A stretch of DNA of 64,000 bases from Pseudacidovorax sp. GTDB lineage: Bacteria; Pseudomonadota; Gammaproteobacteria; Burkholderiales; Burkholderiaceae_C. The position numbers and the translations under genes are program-made. Shown here piece after piece: positions 17,854 through 26,984 of the stretch. Below the pieces are notes generated by a model, which saw only the letters and a program-made list of their open reading frames with translations, made no database searches and was not told the origin of the DNA. Positions within the stretch are counted from its first letter, which is position 1, and each line of letters starts with the position of its first letter. Location of the stretch: contig NZ_JAGOPN010000009.1 in the NCBI RefSeq assembly GCF_017991995.1, positions 178,360 to 242,359 on the forward strand, read 5' to 3'.

Positions 17854-18837
17854 TCAGACGCCGTCCGGCAACACGCTCCAGGCGACGGACAGCCGCATCG
17901 ATCCGCCCGGCTCCAGCAGCCGCAGGCCCTCCTGGCCCGGCAGGTGGAAGGCGTCGATCGGGTGGGTGATCGGCTCCAGGCAGAAGGCCTCCCCGTGCGG
18001 CGGCCGGTAGACCAGGCAGTGGCCGTCACCCTGCACCGCCGGCTCGATCTGCCGAAGCTGCACCTGCAGACCCCACGAGGGCCAGCGCACCGTGGCCACG
18101 CCGTCCCAGCCGTGGAAGGCGTTGTCGATGAAGCTGCCATGGGCGGGCATGCCGGCCGGCAGGTTCCAGTCGGGCGGCAGCACGGCGCTGCGCCCGGTGG
18201 GAATGGGATCGGCGCCGCTCAGCCAGACACCCTTTACTGCGGCGTGGATGCGGGTGTCGGCCGCGCGCATGAACCACGGATGCAGACCCAGGCCGTAGGG
18301 CAGCGGCTCGACGCCTTCGTGGCGCACCTCGACCCACTGGTCGAGCCCGCCCTCACGCAAGCGCAGCCCCTGGCGCGCGCTGAAGCGATAGGGGCTGCCA
18401 CCGAAGCCGCCGGAGTGCAGCGTCATCTCGATCTCGCCGGGCCCCGTCTGGCGCAGCTGCCAGGGCTGCAGCCAGCCGTCGCCATGGATCGGATAGGGCT
18501 CGCCCTCGCGGTTGGGCTGCATGGCATGAAAGCGCCCCGCCGCCTCGAAGCCGCCCTGCGCGATGCGGTTGGACCACGGCACCATCGCAAAGGAGGCCTG
18601 GCGGTAGAGGTCGTCGCTGCCGTCCCACGGACGCCAGAGGTCCAGCGGCGCGCCCTGCGGCGGCAGCCACTGCCAGGCGGCCACCGCGCCACCGCGGGAG
18701 GGGACGACCGCCAGTCGCTGGCCGGCATGCTGCAGCCAGTGGCGGCCTTCGGCGTCGGGCATGAGCTGCCCCGGGCCGGCGCCGTGGATCGAATCGGCAG
18801 TTGCAGCCGAGGAACCGGCGATCGCGGAGATGTTCAT
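17854..18837 (-). CDS. Aldose 1-epimerase family protein
   Basis: A 327-residue galactose-mutarotase-like protein. The conserved substrate-binding Arg is in FAMVPWSNRIAQGGF, the family His motifs appear in IHGDGWLQPWQL and YGLGLHPWFM, and the catalytic Glu probably lies in EAFCLEPITHP. It interconverts alpha and beta anomers, supplying the form used by the aldose dehydrogenase encoded nearby. Its ATG overlaps the lactonase stop (ATGA at 18834-18837), so the two leftward genes are coupled. Part of the sugar-oxidation island. Confidence 0.88.
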   Translation of the reverse strand: MNISAIAGSSAATADSIHGAGPGQLMPDAEGRHWLQHAGQRLAVVPSRGGAVAAWQWLPPQGAPLDLWRPWDGSDDLYRQASFAMVPWSNRIAQGGFEAAGRFHAMQPNREGEPYPIHGDGWLQPWQLRQTGPGEIEMTLHSGGFGGSPYRFSARQGLRLREGGLDQWVEVRHEGVEPLPYGLGLHPWFMRAADTRIHAAVKGVWLSGADPIPTGRSAVLPPDWNLPAGMPAHGSFIDNAFHGWDGVATVRWPSWGLQVQLRQIEPAVQGDGHCLVYRPPHGEAFCLEPITHPIDAFHLPGQEGLRLLEPGGSMRLSVAWSVLPDGV

Positions 18838-19772
18838 GCGGGAGCTCCAAAGGCTTGGGCCGGCAGGCCGGCCACGTTCATGGAGACGGCGAAGAGCCCA
18901 CCCGCCAGAGGCTCGGCATGCAGTGCCACCTCGTCCAGGCCCACGCGCGCGGTCGTGATGTAGAGCGTGCGCAGGTCCTCGCCGCCGAAGGCGCAGTGCG
19001 TGACCTGGCTGGCGGGCACGGCGATGCGGTCCAGCTCCTCGCCCGTGTCGGGGTCGTGGGCGCTGACGCAGCCGCCGCCCCAGTGCGCGATCCACAGGCG
19101 CCCCAGCGCATCGACCGTCATGCCGTCGGGATGGCCATCGCCCGCGCCGAAGGTCAACCAGGGGCGAAGCGGCACACGCGGGCCGCTGACGGGGTCCACC
19201 TCGCAGGCCAGCACATGCCGGCCCACCGTGTCGTTCACATACATGCGCCGCCCGTCCAGCGACCAGGCCGGACCGTTGGTCACGCGCAAGCCCAGCAGCA
19301 GACGGTCGCAGCGGCCCGCCTCGTCGTAGCAGTACAGGTGGCCAGTGGGCTGGCGCGCGTCGAAATCCATGCTGCCGGCCCAGAAGCGCCCATGCCGGTC
19401 GCAGCGGCCGTCGTTGAATCGGTTGCTGGCCGGCTCGCCTGCGGGCTGGTGCAGGTAGACCGGCTGCGTGCCCGGCGCGTCGGGATCGAAGTGCGCCATG
19501 CCCCGGCGCAGCGCCAGCATCAGGCCGGTGCCATCGCGCCGTTCGGCCACGGCCGAGACCTCCTCGCCGAACTGCCAGCACAGCGCCTCGCCATCGGACG
19601 GGCGCCAGCGGAAGAGCCGGTGCGACAGGATGTCGACCCACCACAGCGCCTGCCGGCGCGGCGACCACAGCGCGCCCTCGCCCAATTGGGCGCGGGCATC
19701 GAGCACGCACCGCGCCGGACCGGCATGCAGCGCCGGCCCGCGGGCGGCGGGCAACAAGGAGGAGGAAGTCAT
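18834..19772 (-). CDS. SMP-30/gluconolactonase family sugar lactonase
   Basis: A 312-residue six-bladed propeller lactonase. Conserved calcium-ligand motifs are present: LGEGALWSPRRQALWWVDI (first Glu), NRFNDGRCDRHGRFW (Asn/Asp), VTNGPAWSLDGRRMYV (Asn) and HPDGMTVDALGRLW (Asp). It hydrolyses aldono-lactones to aldonic acids, the second step of non-phosphorylating pentose oxidation, here probably L-arabinono-lactone. The frame is open to 19856, but the ATG at 19772 has GGAGGAAG before it. Divergent from the aldose dehydrogenase. Confidence 0.9.
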   Translation of the reverse strand: MTSSSLLPAARGPALHAGPARCVLDARAQLGEGALWSPRRQALWWVDILSHRLFRWRPSDGEALCWQFGEEVSAVAERRDGTGLMLALRRGMAHFDPDAPGTQPVYLHQPAGEPASNRFNDGRCDRHGRFWAGSMDFDARQPTGHLYCYDEAGRCDRLLLGLRVTNGPAWSLDGRRMYVNDTVGRHVLACEVDPVSGPRVPLRPWLTFGAGDGHPDGMTVDALGRLWIAHWGGGCVSAHDPDTGEELDRIAVPASQVTHCAFGGEDLRTLYITTARVGLDEVALHAEPLAGGLFAVSMNVAGLPAQAFGAPA

Positions 19773-19883
19773 GCGCAGGGCCTTGCCATGGTTGTCTCGC
19801 GTTTGTCTCGTCTTGACGCCATCGATGCTAGCCGGGCATATTGATGAGCATTGCATGATTTCTTTGCCTCATTCGATACACAA
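19773..19883. promoter_or_regulatory. Divergent promoter of lactonase and aldose dehydrogenase
   Basis: A 111-base AT-richer region between divergent genes. It holds ATTGATGAGCATT at 19840-19852, which matches ATTGATATCCATT at 21783-21795 in 10 of 13 positions. That second copy lies in front of the transporter operon. Control of both by the LysR at 20769 is an inference. Confidence 0.45.
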
Positions 19884-20678
19884 ATGAATATCCCATCTTC
19901 GAACACCGCTGGCGCTGGTTCGGCCCGCTACCCGGGCCTTCAGGGCCGCCGCGCCTTCGTCACCGGGGGCGGCAGCGGCATCGGCGCCGCCATCGTGGGC
20001 GAGCTCGCCCGCCAGGGCATGCAGGTCGCCTTCATCGACATCGCCGAGGCGCCCAGCCGGACGCTGGCGGAATCGCTGGCGGCCGATGGCCTGCCGGCGC
20101 CCTGGTGGCGGCGCTGCGACGTGCGCGACGTGCCCGCGCTGCAGGCCGCCATCGCCGACGCGGCCACGGCACTGGGCGACTTCCATGTGCTGGTCAACAA
20201 CGTGGCGAGCGACGACCGGCACACGCTCGAATCGGTGACGCCGCAGTACTACGACGAGCGCATGGCCATCAACGAGCGGCCGGCCTTCTTCGCGATCCAG
20301 TCCGTGGTGCCCGGCATGCGCCGGCTGGGCGGCGGATCGGTGGTCAACCTGGGCTCGACCGGCTGGCAGGGCAAGGGCAGCGGCTATCCCTGCTATGCCA
20401 TCGCCAAGTCGTCGGTGAACGGGCTGACACGCGGGCTGGCCCGCACGCTGGGGCAGGACCGCATCCGCATCAACACGGTCTCGCCGGGCTGGGTGATGAC
20501 CGAGCGGCAGATCGCGCTCTGGCTGGATGCCGAGGGCGAGAAGGAGCTCGCCCGCAACCAGTGCCTGCCCGACCGTCTGGCGCCGCAGGACATCGCGCAC
20601 ATGGTGGCCTTCCTGGCCAGCGATGCGGGGCGCATGTGCACGGCGCAGGAGTTCACGGTGGATGCGGGGTGGGTTTGA
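19884..20678 (+). CDS. SDR-type aldose 1-dehydrogenase (pentose dehydrogenase-like)
   Basis: A 264-residue SDR with TGGGSGIG at 27-34 and the Tyr-Lys pair in CYAIAKSS. The stretches VNNVASDDRHTLESVTPQYY, ARNQCLPDRL and MCTAQEFTVDAGWV closely resemble the Caulobacter-type NAD-dependent D-xylose dehydrogenase, where the DDRH element follows the usual NNAG. It would oxidise an aldopyranose to the lactone hydrolysed by the adjacent SMP-30 protein. Given the dehydratase types at 30647 and 32433, L-arabinose (or galactose/xylose side activity) is the likely substrate. Start at 19884 rather than 19851 by family alignment. Confidence 0.85.
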   Translation: MNIPSSNTAGAGSARYPGLQGRRAFVTGGGSGIGAAIVGELARQGMQVAFIDIAEAPSRTLAESLAADGLPAPWWRRCDVRDVPALQAAIADAATALGDFHVLVNNVASDDRHTLESVTPQYYDERMAINERPAFFAIQSVVPGMRRLGGGSVVNLGSTGWQGKGSGYPCYAIAKSSVNGLTRGLARTLGQDRIRINTVSPGWVMTERQIALWLDAEGEKELARNQCLPDRLAPQDIAHMVAFLASDAGRMCTAQEFTVDAGWV

Positions 20679-20735
20679 AGATCGGCGGCAACGCCAGCGG
20701 CGTGGCGAATCGGGCGCCCGCGGCCCCTCACCCTG

Positions 20736-20756
20736 CCTCTCCCCAGCGGGGAGAGG
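20736..20756. repeat. Perfect 9-bp inverted repeat between convergent genes
   Basis: CCTCTCCCC - AGC - GGGGAGAGG forms a perfect GC-rich hairpin between the 3' ends of the aldose dehydrogenase and the LysR gene. No T-run follows on either strand. It is of the common 'CTCTCCC...GGGAGAG' dispersed intergenic type and may act as a bidirectional barrier. A related imperfect copy is at 24171-24193. Confidence 0.6.
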
Positions 20757-20768
20757 AGCAAGGCGGGG

Positions 20769-21731
20769 TCAGGGACTGAGGCCGTAGACGGGCCTGCAGG
20801 CGGTGCGCAGCGCCTGCATCAGCAGCGTGGCGCCGGGCGACAGCTGCCGGTCGGTGCGGGTGATGAGGCCGAAGTCGTCCATGTGGCAGGGCATGTCCAG
20901 CGGCAGGATGCTCAGGATGCCGTGCCCCGCGTAGTAGCGCGCCACCTCGGTGGCCATGACGCACAGCATGTCGCTCTGCTGCAGCATGCGGGTGATGAAC
21001 AGCAGGGCCGCCGTCTCCACCACGTCGAAGGGCGGCGCCAGGCCGGCCTCCTGGAACATCAGGTCGAAACGGTGCCGCAGCACGCTGCCTGCGGGCGGCA
21101 CGATCCAGGGCCGCGTGGCCACGTCGCCCAGCGTCAGCCCGGCTGCGCTCGACAGCGGATGCCCGGGCCGCGCCACCGCGCACACGGGCTCGCCCGTCAG
21201 CGGTTCGTAGCGCAGGTTCGACTTGTCGTCGTCGGCAAAGATGCGCGCCACCAGGATGTCCAGCCGGCCCTGGCGCAGGTAGTCGACCAGCACCGGGCTG
21301 GTCTCGATCTCCAGCACCACGCGCAGGCTGGGCTGCTCGCGCTTCACGGCCGCCACCGCCTGCGGCAGCAGCGCGAGACCGGGTGAGGTGATCGCGCCCA
21401 CGCCCACCTGGCCGTAGCGGCCGGCCTTGAGCGACATCAGCTCCTCGTGCGCCTGGTTGAGGCTCGCCAGCGCCTGGCGGGCATGGCGGATCATGGTCTC
21501 GCCGTACCAGGTGGGCCGCATGCCTCGCGGCAGGCGCTCGAACAACGGCACCTCCAGCACGTCCTCCAGATCCTTGAGCAGCTTGCTGGCCGCGGGCTGC
21601 GTGATGTTGAGCGCGCGGGCGGCGGCGTGGATGTTGCCCTCGTCGGCCAGGGCCGTGAGCAGCAGCAACTGCCGCGTCTTGAGGCGGGCGCGCAGGAACC
21701 AGTGCGGGTTGGAAGTCGAGGGGCTGTTCAT
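20769..21731 (-). CDS. LysR-family regulator, GbpR-like sugar regulator
   Basis: A 320-residue LTTR with the HTH ALADEGNIHAAARALNITQP and a C-terminal effector domain. The N-terminal arrangement (LKTRQLLLLTALADEGNIHAAAR) and the RLPRGMRPTWYGE segment are typical of GbpR, the LysR protein that in Agrobacterium controls the ChvE sugar-binding protein. It is divergent from a sugar-transport operon that includes a ChvE-like gene, so a sugar-responsive activator or repressor of this island is inferred. An ATATCCAT...ATGGATAT inverted repeat lies in the divergent promoter. Confidence 0.88.
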   Translation of the reverse strand: MNSPSTSNPHWFLRARLKTRQLLLLTALADEGNIHAAARALNITQPAASKLLKDLEDVLEVPLFERLPRGMRPTWYGETMIRHARQALASLNQAHEELMSLKAGRYGQVGVGAITSPGLALLPQAVAAVKREQPSLRVVLEIETSPVLVDYLRQGRLDILVARIFADDDKSNLRYEPLTGEPVCAVARPGHPLSSAAGLTLGDVATRPWIVPPAGSVLRHRFDLMFQEAGLAPPFDVVETAALLFITRMLQQSDMLCVMATEVARYYAGHGILSILPLDMPCHMDDFGLITRTDRQLSPGATLLMQALRTACRPVYGLSP

Positions 21732-21782
21732 CGAGGAATGCGGTGTCGCCGGTGGCCAGCGAGGGTTTGTGCGAATGCTCCT

Positions 21783-21822
21783 ATTGATATCCATTCTCTC
21801 CAAAAAACCATTGGATGGATAT
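21783..21822. promoter_or_regulatory. Inverted repeat ATATCCAT-N20-ATGGATAT in the LysR/sugar transporter promoter
   Basis: Arms at 21787-21794 and 21815-21822 are perfect eight-base inverted repeats in a conspicuously AT-rich 60-base block, about 96 bases before the ytfQ-like ATG and 56 before the LysR ATG. The left arm sits within ATTGATATCCATT, similar to the motif at 19840. This is the expected place for a GbpR-type operator; binding is inferred. Confidence 0.55.
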
Positions 21823-21917
21823 TTTTTTGCTTCATACACTGCCCTCACGTTCGATGCGGTGCGGGTGCGCCGCACGGCGCCCACAACACCATCGATTCCT
21901 TCATCAGGAGACAACCC

Positions 21918-22886
21918 ATGCGCCCCTCCCGTCGTCAGCTCGTCGCCCTGGCCGCCGGCCTGCCCCTCGCCATGGCGCTGCCCAGTGCCGCCTGGGCGCA
22001 GAAGAAGATCGTGCTCGGCTTCAGCCAGGTGGGCGCCGAAAGCGAATGGCGCACCGCCAATACGGAATCGATCAAGTCGGCCGCCAAGGACGCAGGCATC
22101 GAGCTCAAGTTCTCCGACGCGCAGCAGAAGCAGGAAAACCAGATCAAGGCCATCCGCGCCTTCATCGCGCAGAAGGTGGACGTGATCGCCTTCTCGCCGG
22201 TGGTCGAGACCGGCTGGGACAACGTGCTGCGCGAGGCCAAGGCCGCCAAGATCCCGGTGGTGCTGACGGACCGCGCCGTCAACACCAAGGACACCTCGCT
22301 CTACGTCACCTTCATGGGCTCCGACTTCGTCGAGGAAGGCCGCAAGGCCGGCCGCTGGCTGGTGGACAAGATGAAGGACCAGAAGGGCGAGGTGCGCATC
22401 GTCGAACTGCAGGGCACCGTGGGCTCGGCCCCGGCCATCGACCGCAAGAAGGGCTTCGAGGAAATCATCAAGGCCGATCCCAAGTTCAAGATCGTGCGCT
22501 CGCAGACCGGCGACTTCACCCGCGCCAAGGGCAAGGAGGTGATGGAAGCCTTCCTGAAAGCCGAGGGCAAGAACGGCATCAACGTGCTCTACGCGCACAA
22601 CGACGACATGGCCATCGGCGCCATCCAGGCCATCGAGGAAGCGGGCCTGAAGCCGGCCAAGGACATCACCATCATCTCCATCGACGCCGTCAAGGGCGCC
22701 TTCGAGGCCATGATGGCCGGCAAGCTCAACGTGTCCGTCGAATGCTCACCGCTGCTGGGGCCGCAGCTGATGACGGCGGTGAAGGACATCGTGGCCGGCA
22801 AGCCGGTGGCCAAGCGCATCGTGACGGAGGAAGGCATCTTCCCGATGGAAACCGCCGCTGCCGAGTTTCCAAAGCGGAAGTACTGA
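21918..22886 (+). CDS. ytfQ: Sugar ABC transporter periplasmic binding protein, YtfQ-like
   Basis: A 322-residue type-I periplasmic binding protein. The Arg-Arg signal peptide MRPSRRQLVALAAGLPLAMA is cleaved near AWA-Q, and the mature part starts KKIVLGFSQVGAESEWRTAN, characteristic of the YtfQ galactofuranose/arabinofuranose-type binders. AGGAG precedes the ATG. It most likely works with the YtfR/YtfT/YjfF components encoded 4 kb downstream (26985-30593), with the ChvE-GguAB set lying in between. Confidence 0.9.
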   Translation: MRPSRRQLVALAAGLPLAMALPSAAWAQKKIVLGFSQVGAESEWRTANTESIKSAAKDAGIELKFSDAQQKQENQIKAIRAFIAQKVDVIAFSPVVETGWDNVLREAKAAKIPVVLTDRAVNTKDTSLYVTFMGSDFVEEGRKAGRWLVDKMKDQKGEVRIVELQGTVGSAPAIDRKKGFEEIIKADPKFKIVRSQTGDFTRAKGKEVMEAFLKAEGKNGINVLYAHNDDMAIGAIQAIEEAGLKPAKDITIISIDAVKGAFEAMMAGKLNVSVECSPLLGPQLMTAVKDIVAGKPVAKRIVTEEGIFPMETAAAEFPKRKY

Positions 22887-22911
22887 ACAACCCCCATGCC
22901 GCTTCGCGGCT

Positions 22912-22985
22912 CCCCCTTCTCTCGCTTCGCGGGAAGGGGGCGCACCCAGCGGCCTGGCGGAGCCAGATCCGCGGGTGCCCTGGCA
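22912..22985 (+). repeat. Comamonad-type dispersed intergenic repeat, copy A
   Basis: Between the two binding-protein genes. A perfect eight-base hairpin CCCCCTTC / GAAGGGGG (22912-22919, 22933-22940) leads into GGGGGCGCACCCAGCGGCC and TCCGCGGGTGC (22936-22985). The latter block recurs inverted at 35846-35895 with only scattered mismatches. It lies inside an operon and could attenuate downstream expression; it has no coding content. Confidence 0.65.
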
Positions 22986-23051
22986 GGCGCTGCGAGCGCC
23001 CCGGCCCCTCACGCTGTCCAGTTCGAACAACACCACTCAGAGAGACAACCC

Positions 23052-24122
23052 ATGCGCCGCGTCTTCATCCGTCACCTTCTTGCCGCAGCGGCTGCGCTGA
23101 CGGCCTTCGGCCCGCTGGCCGCGCACGCCCAGGACAAGGGCCTGGTCGGCATCGCCATGCCCACCAAGTCCTCGGCACGATGGATCGCCGATGGCGACAA
23201 CATGGTCAAGGTGCTGAAGGACCGGGGCTACAAGACCGACCTGCAGTACGCCGAGGACGACATCCCCAACCAGCTGGCGCAGATCGAGAACATGATCACC
23301 CGCGGCGCCAAGGTGCTGGTGATCGCCTCCATCGACGGCACCACGCTCGGCAAGGCGCTGCAGAACGCGGCCGACCGGGGCATCAAGGTCATCGCCTACG
23401 ACCGGTTGATCCGCAACAGCAAGAACGTCGACTACTACGCCACCTTCGACAACTTCCAGGTCGGCGTGCTGCAGGCCAATTCCATCGTCGACAAGCTCGG
23501 CCTCAAGCAGGGCAAGGGCCCCTTCAACATCGAGCTGTTCGGCGGCTCGCCCGACGACAACAACGCCTTCTTCTTCTACGACGGGGCGATGAGCGTGCTC
23601 AAGCCCTACATCGACAGTGGCAAGCTGGTGGTGCGTAGCAAGCAGATGGGCATGGACAAGGTGGGGACGCTGCGCTGGGACGGCGCGGTGGCGCAGGCCC
23701 GCATGGACAACCTGCTGTCGGCCTTCTACGGCAACGCCCGCGTCGACGCCGTACTCTCGCCCTATGACGGGCTGTCCATCGGCATCCTCTCCTCGCTCAA
23801 GGGCGTGGGCTACTGCACCGCGCAGCAGCCCTGCCCCGTGGTGAGCGGGCAGGACGCGGAGGTGCCCTCGGTCAAGTCGATCCTGCGCGGCGAGCAGTCC
23901 TCTACCGTGTTCAAGGACACGCGCGAGCTGGCCAAGGTCACGGCCGACATGGTCGACGCCGTGGTCTCGGGCAAGCAGCCCCAGGTCAACGACACCAAGA
24001 CCTACAACAACGGCGTCAAGGTGGTGCCGTCGTACCTGCTCAAGCCCGTGAGCGTGGACAAGAGCAACTGGGAACAGGTGCTCGTGGGCAGCGGCTACTA
24101 CAAGGCCGCGCAGTTCAAGTAA
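23052..24122 (+). CDS. chvE: Multiple-sugar-binding periplasmic protein, ChvE-like
   Basis: A 356-residue type-I periplasmic binding protein with signal peptide [20 protein letters not shown] ending at AHA-Q. The mature sequence [35 protein letters not shown] and [19 protein letters not shown] carries ChvE hallmarks, including the sugar-contacting Arg/Asp/Asn positions and a C-terminal disulfide-like Cys pair (YCTAQQPCP). ChvE binds arabinose, galactose, glucose and xylose. It pairs with GguA and GguB immediately downstream. Confidence 0.92.
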   Translation: MRRVFIRHLLAAAAALTAFGPLAAHAQDKGLVGIAMPTKSSARWIADGDNMVKVLKDRGYKTDLQYAEDDIPNQLAQIENMITRGAKVLVIASIDGTTLGKALQNAADRGIKVIAYDRLIRNSKNVDYYATFDNFQVGVLQANSIVDKLGLKQGKGPFNIELFGGSPDDNNAFFFYDGAMSVLKPYIDSGKLVVRSKQMGMDKVGTLRWDGAVAQARMDNLLSAFYGNARVDAVLSPYDGLSIGILSSLKGVGYCTAQQPCPVVSGQDAEVPSVKSILRGEQSSTVFKDTRELAKVTADMVDAVVSGKQPQVNDTKTYNNGVKVVPSYLLKPVSVDKSNWEQVLVGSGYYKAAQFK

Positions 24123-24170
24123 GGCTCAGCCGGCGCTCATGAACCGCGTCACCGCAAGCGCCCGCCGAAG

Positions 24171-24193
24171 CCCTTCTCCCCTTGTGGGAGAGG
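24171..24193. repeat. Hairpin of the CTCCC/GGGAG type before gguA
   Basis: CCTTCTCCC - CTTGT - GGGAGAGGG forms a nine-pair stem with one G-T pair, 14 bases before the gguA start and after the chvE stop. It resembles the hairpin at 20736-20756. It could fold in the mRNA between the abundant binding-protein message and the ATPase message, a common way to lower expression of the downstream gene. Confidence 0.5.
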
Positions 24194-24206
24194 GAGCCCC
24201 ACTGCC

Positions 24207-25772
24207 ATGAGTCTTCTTCTGGAGATGCGCCACATCCGCAAGACCTTTCCCGGGGTCGTGGCCCTGGACCGGGTGGAGCTGGGTGTGCAAGCCGGGCAGA
24301 TCCATGCTCTGGTGGGCGAGAACGGCGCCGGCAAGTCCACGCTGATGAAGGTGCTGAGCGGCGTCTATCCGCACGGCGAGTACGAGGGCGACATCGTCTA
24401 CGACGGCCAGGTGCAGCGCTTCGGCGGCATCCACGACAGCGAGCGCGCCGGCATCATCATCATCCACCAGGAGCTGGCGCTGGTACCCATGCTCTCCATC
24501 GCGGAGAACCTGTTCCTGGGTAACGAGGTGGCCCGCGGCGGCGTCATCGATTGGACCGAGGCGCACCGGCGAACCCGCGAGCTGCTGGCCAAGGTGGGCC
24601 TGAAGATGTCGCCCGAAACGCCGGTGGGCGAGCTGGGCATCGGCCAGCAGCAACTGGTGGAGATCGCCAAGGCGTTGGCCAAGCAGGTGCGCCTGCTGAT
24701 CCTGGACGAGCCCACCGCCAGCCTCAACGAGAACGACAGCGCCGCCCTGCTGGACCTGCTGATGGAGCTGCGCGTGCAGGGCATCACCTGCATCCTGATC
24801 TCGCACAAGCTCAACGAGATCGCCCGCGTGGCCGACGCCGTCACGGTGCTGCGCGACGGCAGCAGCGTGCAGACCCTCGACTGCAGCGCCGCACCGGTGG
24901 ACGAGAACGAGGTGATCCGCGCCATGGTCGGCCGCGCCATGGCCGACCGCTACCCGCCGCGCACACCGAACATCGGCGACGTGGGCTTCGAGGTGCGGGA
25001 CTGGCATGCGCACCATCCGCAGCGGCCCGATCGCCCTTTCCTGCAGGACCTGAACCTGCACGTACGCCGCGGCGAGGTGGTGGGCATCGCCGGCCTGATG
25101 GGCGCCGGCCGCACCGAGTTCGCCATGAGCGTGTTCGGCCGCAGCTGGGGCCAGCGCGTCGCAGGCACCGCACGCATCGACGGCCGCGAGGTGGACGTGA
25201 GCACCGTCGGCAAGGCCATCGCCCAGGGCCTGGCCTACGTGACCGAGGACCGCAAGGGCGCTGGCCTGGTGCTGGACGAGAGCATCCGCTTCAACACCTC
25301 GCTGGCCCACCTGAAGGGTGTCTCCCGTGCCGGCGTGATCGACCCGCTTCAGGACACGGCCGTGGCCGAGCGCTTTCGCCGCGCCCTGCGCATCCGCACG
25401 CCCGACGTGCTGCAGAAGACGCTCAACCTGTCGGGTGGCAACCAGCAGAAGGTGGTGCTGGGCAAGTGGCTCTTCACCGAGCCCAGGGTGCTGATCCTCG
25501 ACGAGCCCACGCGCGGCATCGACGTCGGCGCCAAGTACGAGATCTACACGCTCATCGCCGAGCTGGCCGCCCAGGGCCGCTGCGTGATCGTCATTTCCTC
25601 CGAGATGCCCGAGCTGCTGGGCATCACCGACCGCATCTACGTGATGAACGAAGGCCGCTTCGTCGCCGAGATGCCCACGGCCGAGGCCACGCAGGAGCGG
25701 ATCATGGGCGCCATCGTGCGCGGCCATGGCACCGCGCGCGGGCCGGCGGTCAAGACGGAAGCCCTTGCATGA
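24207..25772 (+). CDS. gguA: Sugar ABC transporter ATP-binding protein GguA (MmsA-like)
   Basis: A 521-residue double-ATPase typical of CUT2 monosaccharide importers. Domain 1 has Walker [10 protein letters not shown] near 37-45, signature [15 protein letters not shown] and Walker B LLILDEP. Domain 2 has a degenerate P-loop ([11 protein letters not shown]), signature [15 protein letters not shown] and [17 protein letters not shown]. One protein supplies both cytoplasmic ATPase sites for the GguB permease. Its stop overlaps the gguB start (ATGA). The ribosome site is weak and a hairpin lies just upstream. Confidence 0.93.
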   Translation: MSLLLEMRHIRKTFPGVVALDRVELGVQAGQIHALVGENGAGKSTLMKVLSGVYPHGEYEGDIVYDGQVQRFGGIHDSERAGIIIIHQELALVPMLSIAENLFLGNEVARGGVIDWTEAHRRTRELLAKVGLKMSPETPVGELGIGQQQLVEIAKALAKQVRLLILDEPTASLNENDSAALLDLLMELRVQGITCILISHKLNEIARVADAVTVLRDGSSVQTLDCSAAPVDENEVIRAMVGRAMADRYPPRTPNIGDVGFEVRDWHAHHPQRPDRPFLQDLNLHVRRGEVVGIAGLMGAGRTEFAMSVFGRSWGQRVAGTARIDGREVDVSTVGKAIAQGLAYVTEDRKGAGLVLDESIRFNTSLAHLKGVSRAGVIDPLQDTAVAERFRRALRIRTPDVLQKTLNLSGGNQQKVVLGKWLFTEPRVLILDEPTRGIDVGAKYEIYTLIAELAAQGRCVIVISSEMPELLGITDRIYVMNEGRFVAEMPTAEATQERIMGAIVRGHGTARGPAVKTEALA

Positions 25773-26980
25773 CCGACAACGCCGCATCCCTGCCCCGCGC
25801 CGCCGCATCCGCGGCCGCGCCGGCACCTTCCACCGCCGCCTTCCTGCGCCACAACTTCCGCGAGTACGGCATGCTGGTGTGCCTGGTCGCGATCATGGTG
25901 CTGTTCCAGGTGCTGACCGACGGCACGCTGATGCAGCCGCTCAACCTCACCAACCTGGTGCTGCAGAACAGCTACATCGTCATCATGGCGCTGGGCATGC
26001 TGCTGGTGATCGTGGCCGGGCACATCGACCTGTCGGTCGGCTCGGTCAGCGGCTTCATCGGCGCGCTGGCGGCGGTGCTGATGGTCAACCACGACTGGCC
26101 GGTGATCCCCGCGGCGCTGGCCTGCCTGGTGGGCGGCGCGCTGATCGGCGCCGCGCAGGGCTGGTTCGTGGCCTATGCGCGCATTCCCTCCTTCATCGTC
26201 ACGCTGGCCGGCATGCTGGTGTTCAAGGGCCTGGCGCTGGCGCTGCTGCAGGGCCAGTCGGTGGGGCCCTTTCCCGACACGTTTCAGCGGCTGAGCTCCG
26301 GCTTCATCCCCGACGCCTTCGGCAACCAGGGGCTGCGGCTGACCTCGCTGCTGCTGGGCGTGGCCATGGCGGCGTCCTTCGCCATCGCCGGCTGGCGGGC
26401 GCGGCAGCGCCAGCAGGCGCACGGCATCGGCGGCGAGCCGGCCGGCTTCTTCGCCGCCAAGACGCTGATCTTCGCGGGCCTGCTGATCGGCTTCGCCTGG
26501 ATGATGGCCTCCTACCGCGGCCTGCCCAACGTGCTGGTGGTAATGGCGGTGCTGATCGTGCTGTTCGACTTCGTCACCCGCCGCACGGTGCTGGGCCGGC
26601 GCGTCTATGCGCTGGGCGGCAACGAGAAGGCGGCGCGGCTGTCGGGCATCGACACCCGGCGGCTGAGCTTCTATGCCTTCGTCAACATGGGTGTGCTGGC
26701 GGCGCTGGCCGGGCTGGTGTTCGCGGCGAGGCTCAACACGGCCACGCCCAAGGCGGGGTTGGGCTTCGAGCTGGACGTGATCGCGGCCTGCTTCATCGGC
26801 GGCGCCTCGGCTTCGGGCGGCGTGGGCAAGGTCACGGGCGCGGTGATCGGCGCCTTCGTCATGGGCGTGATGAACAACGGCATGTCGATCATGGGCATCG
26901 GCATCGACTACCAGCAGGTGATCAAGGGGCTGGTGCTGCTGGCCGCGGTGTTCATCGACGTCTGGCACAAGAACCGCTGA
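25769..26980 (+). CDS. gguB: Sugar ABC transporter permease GguB
   Basis: A 403-residue CUT2-family (BPD_transp_2) permease with about ten hydrophobic helices. It carries the family motif [20 protein letters not shown] near residues 75-95 and the EAA-like [14 protein letters not shown] loop. The long insert between central helices ([20 protein letters not shown]) is typical of GguB/XylH relative to the shorter YtfT/YjfF permeases. It is a homodimeric channel for ChvE-delivered sugars, coupled to gguA by a four-base overlap. Confidence 0.93.
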   Translation: MTDNAASLPRAAASAAAPAPSTAAFLRHNFREYGMLVCLVAIMVLFQVLTDGTLMQPLNLTNLVLQNSYIVIMALGMLLVIVAGHIDLSVGSVSGFIGALAAVLMVNHDWPVIPAALACLVGGALIGAAQGWFVAYARIPSFIVTLAGMLVFKGLALALLQGQSVGPFPDTFQRLSSGFIPDAFGNQGLRLTSLLLGVAMAASFAIAGWRARQRQQAHGIGGEPAGFFAAKTLIFAGLLIGFAWMMASYRGLPNVLVVMAVLIVLFDFVTRRTVLGRRVYALGGNEKAARLSGIDTRRLSFYAFVNMGVLAALAGLVFAARLNTATPKAGLGFELDVIAACFIGGASASGGVGKVTGAVIGAFVMGVMNNGMSIMGIGIDYQQVIKGLVLLAAVFIDVWHKNR

Positions 26981-26984
26981 AGCC

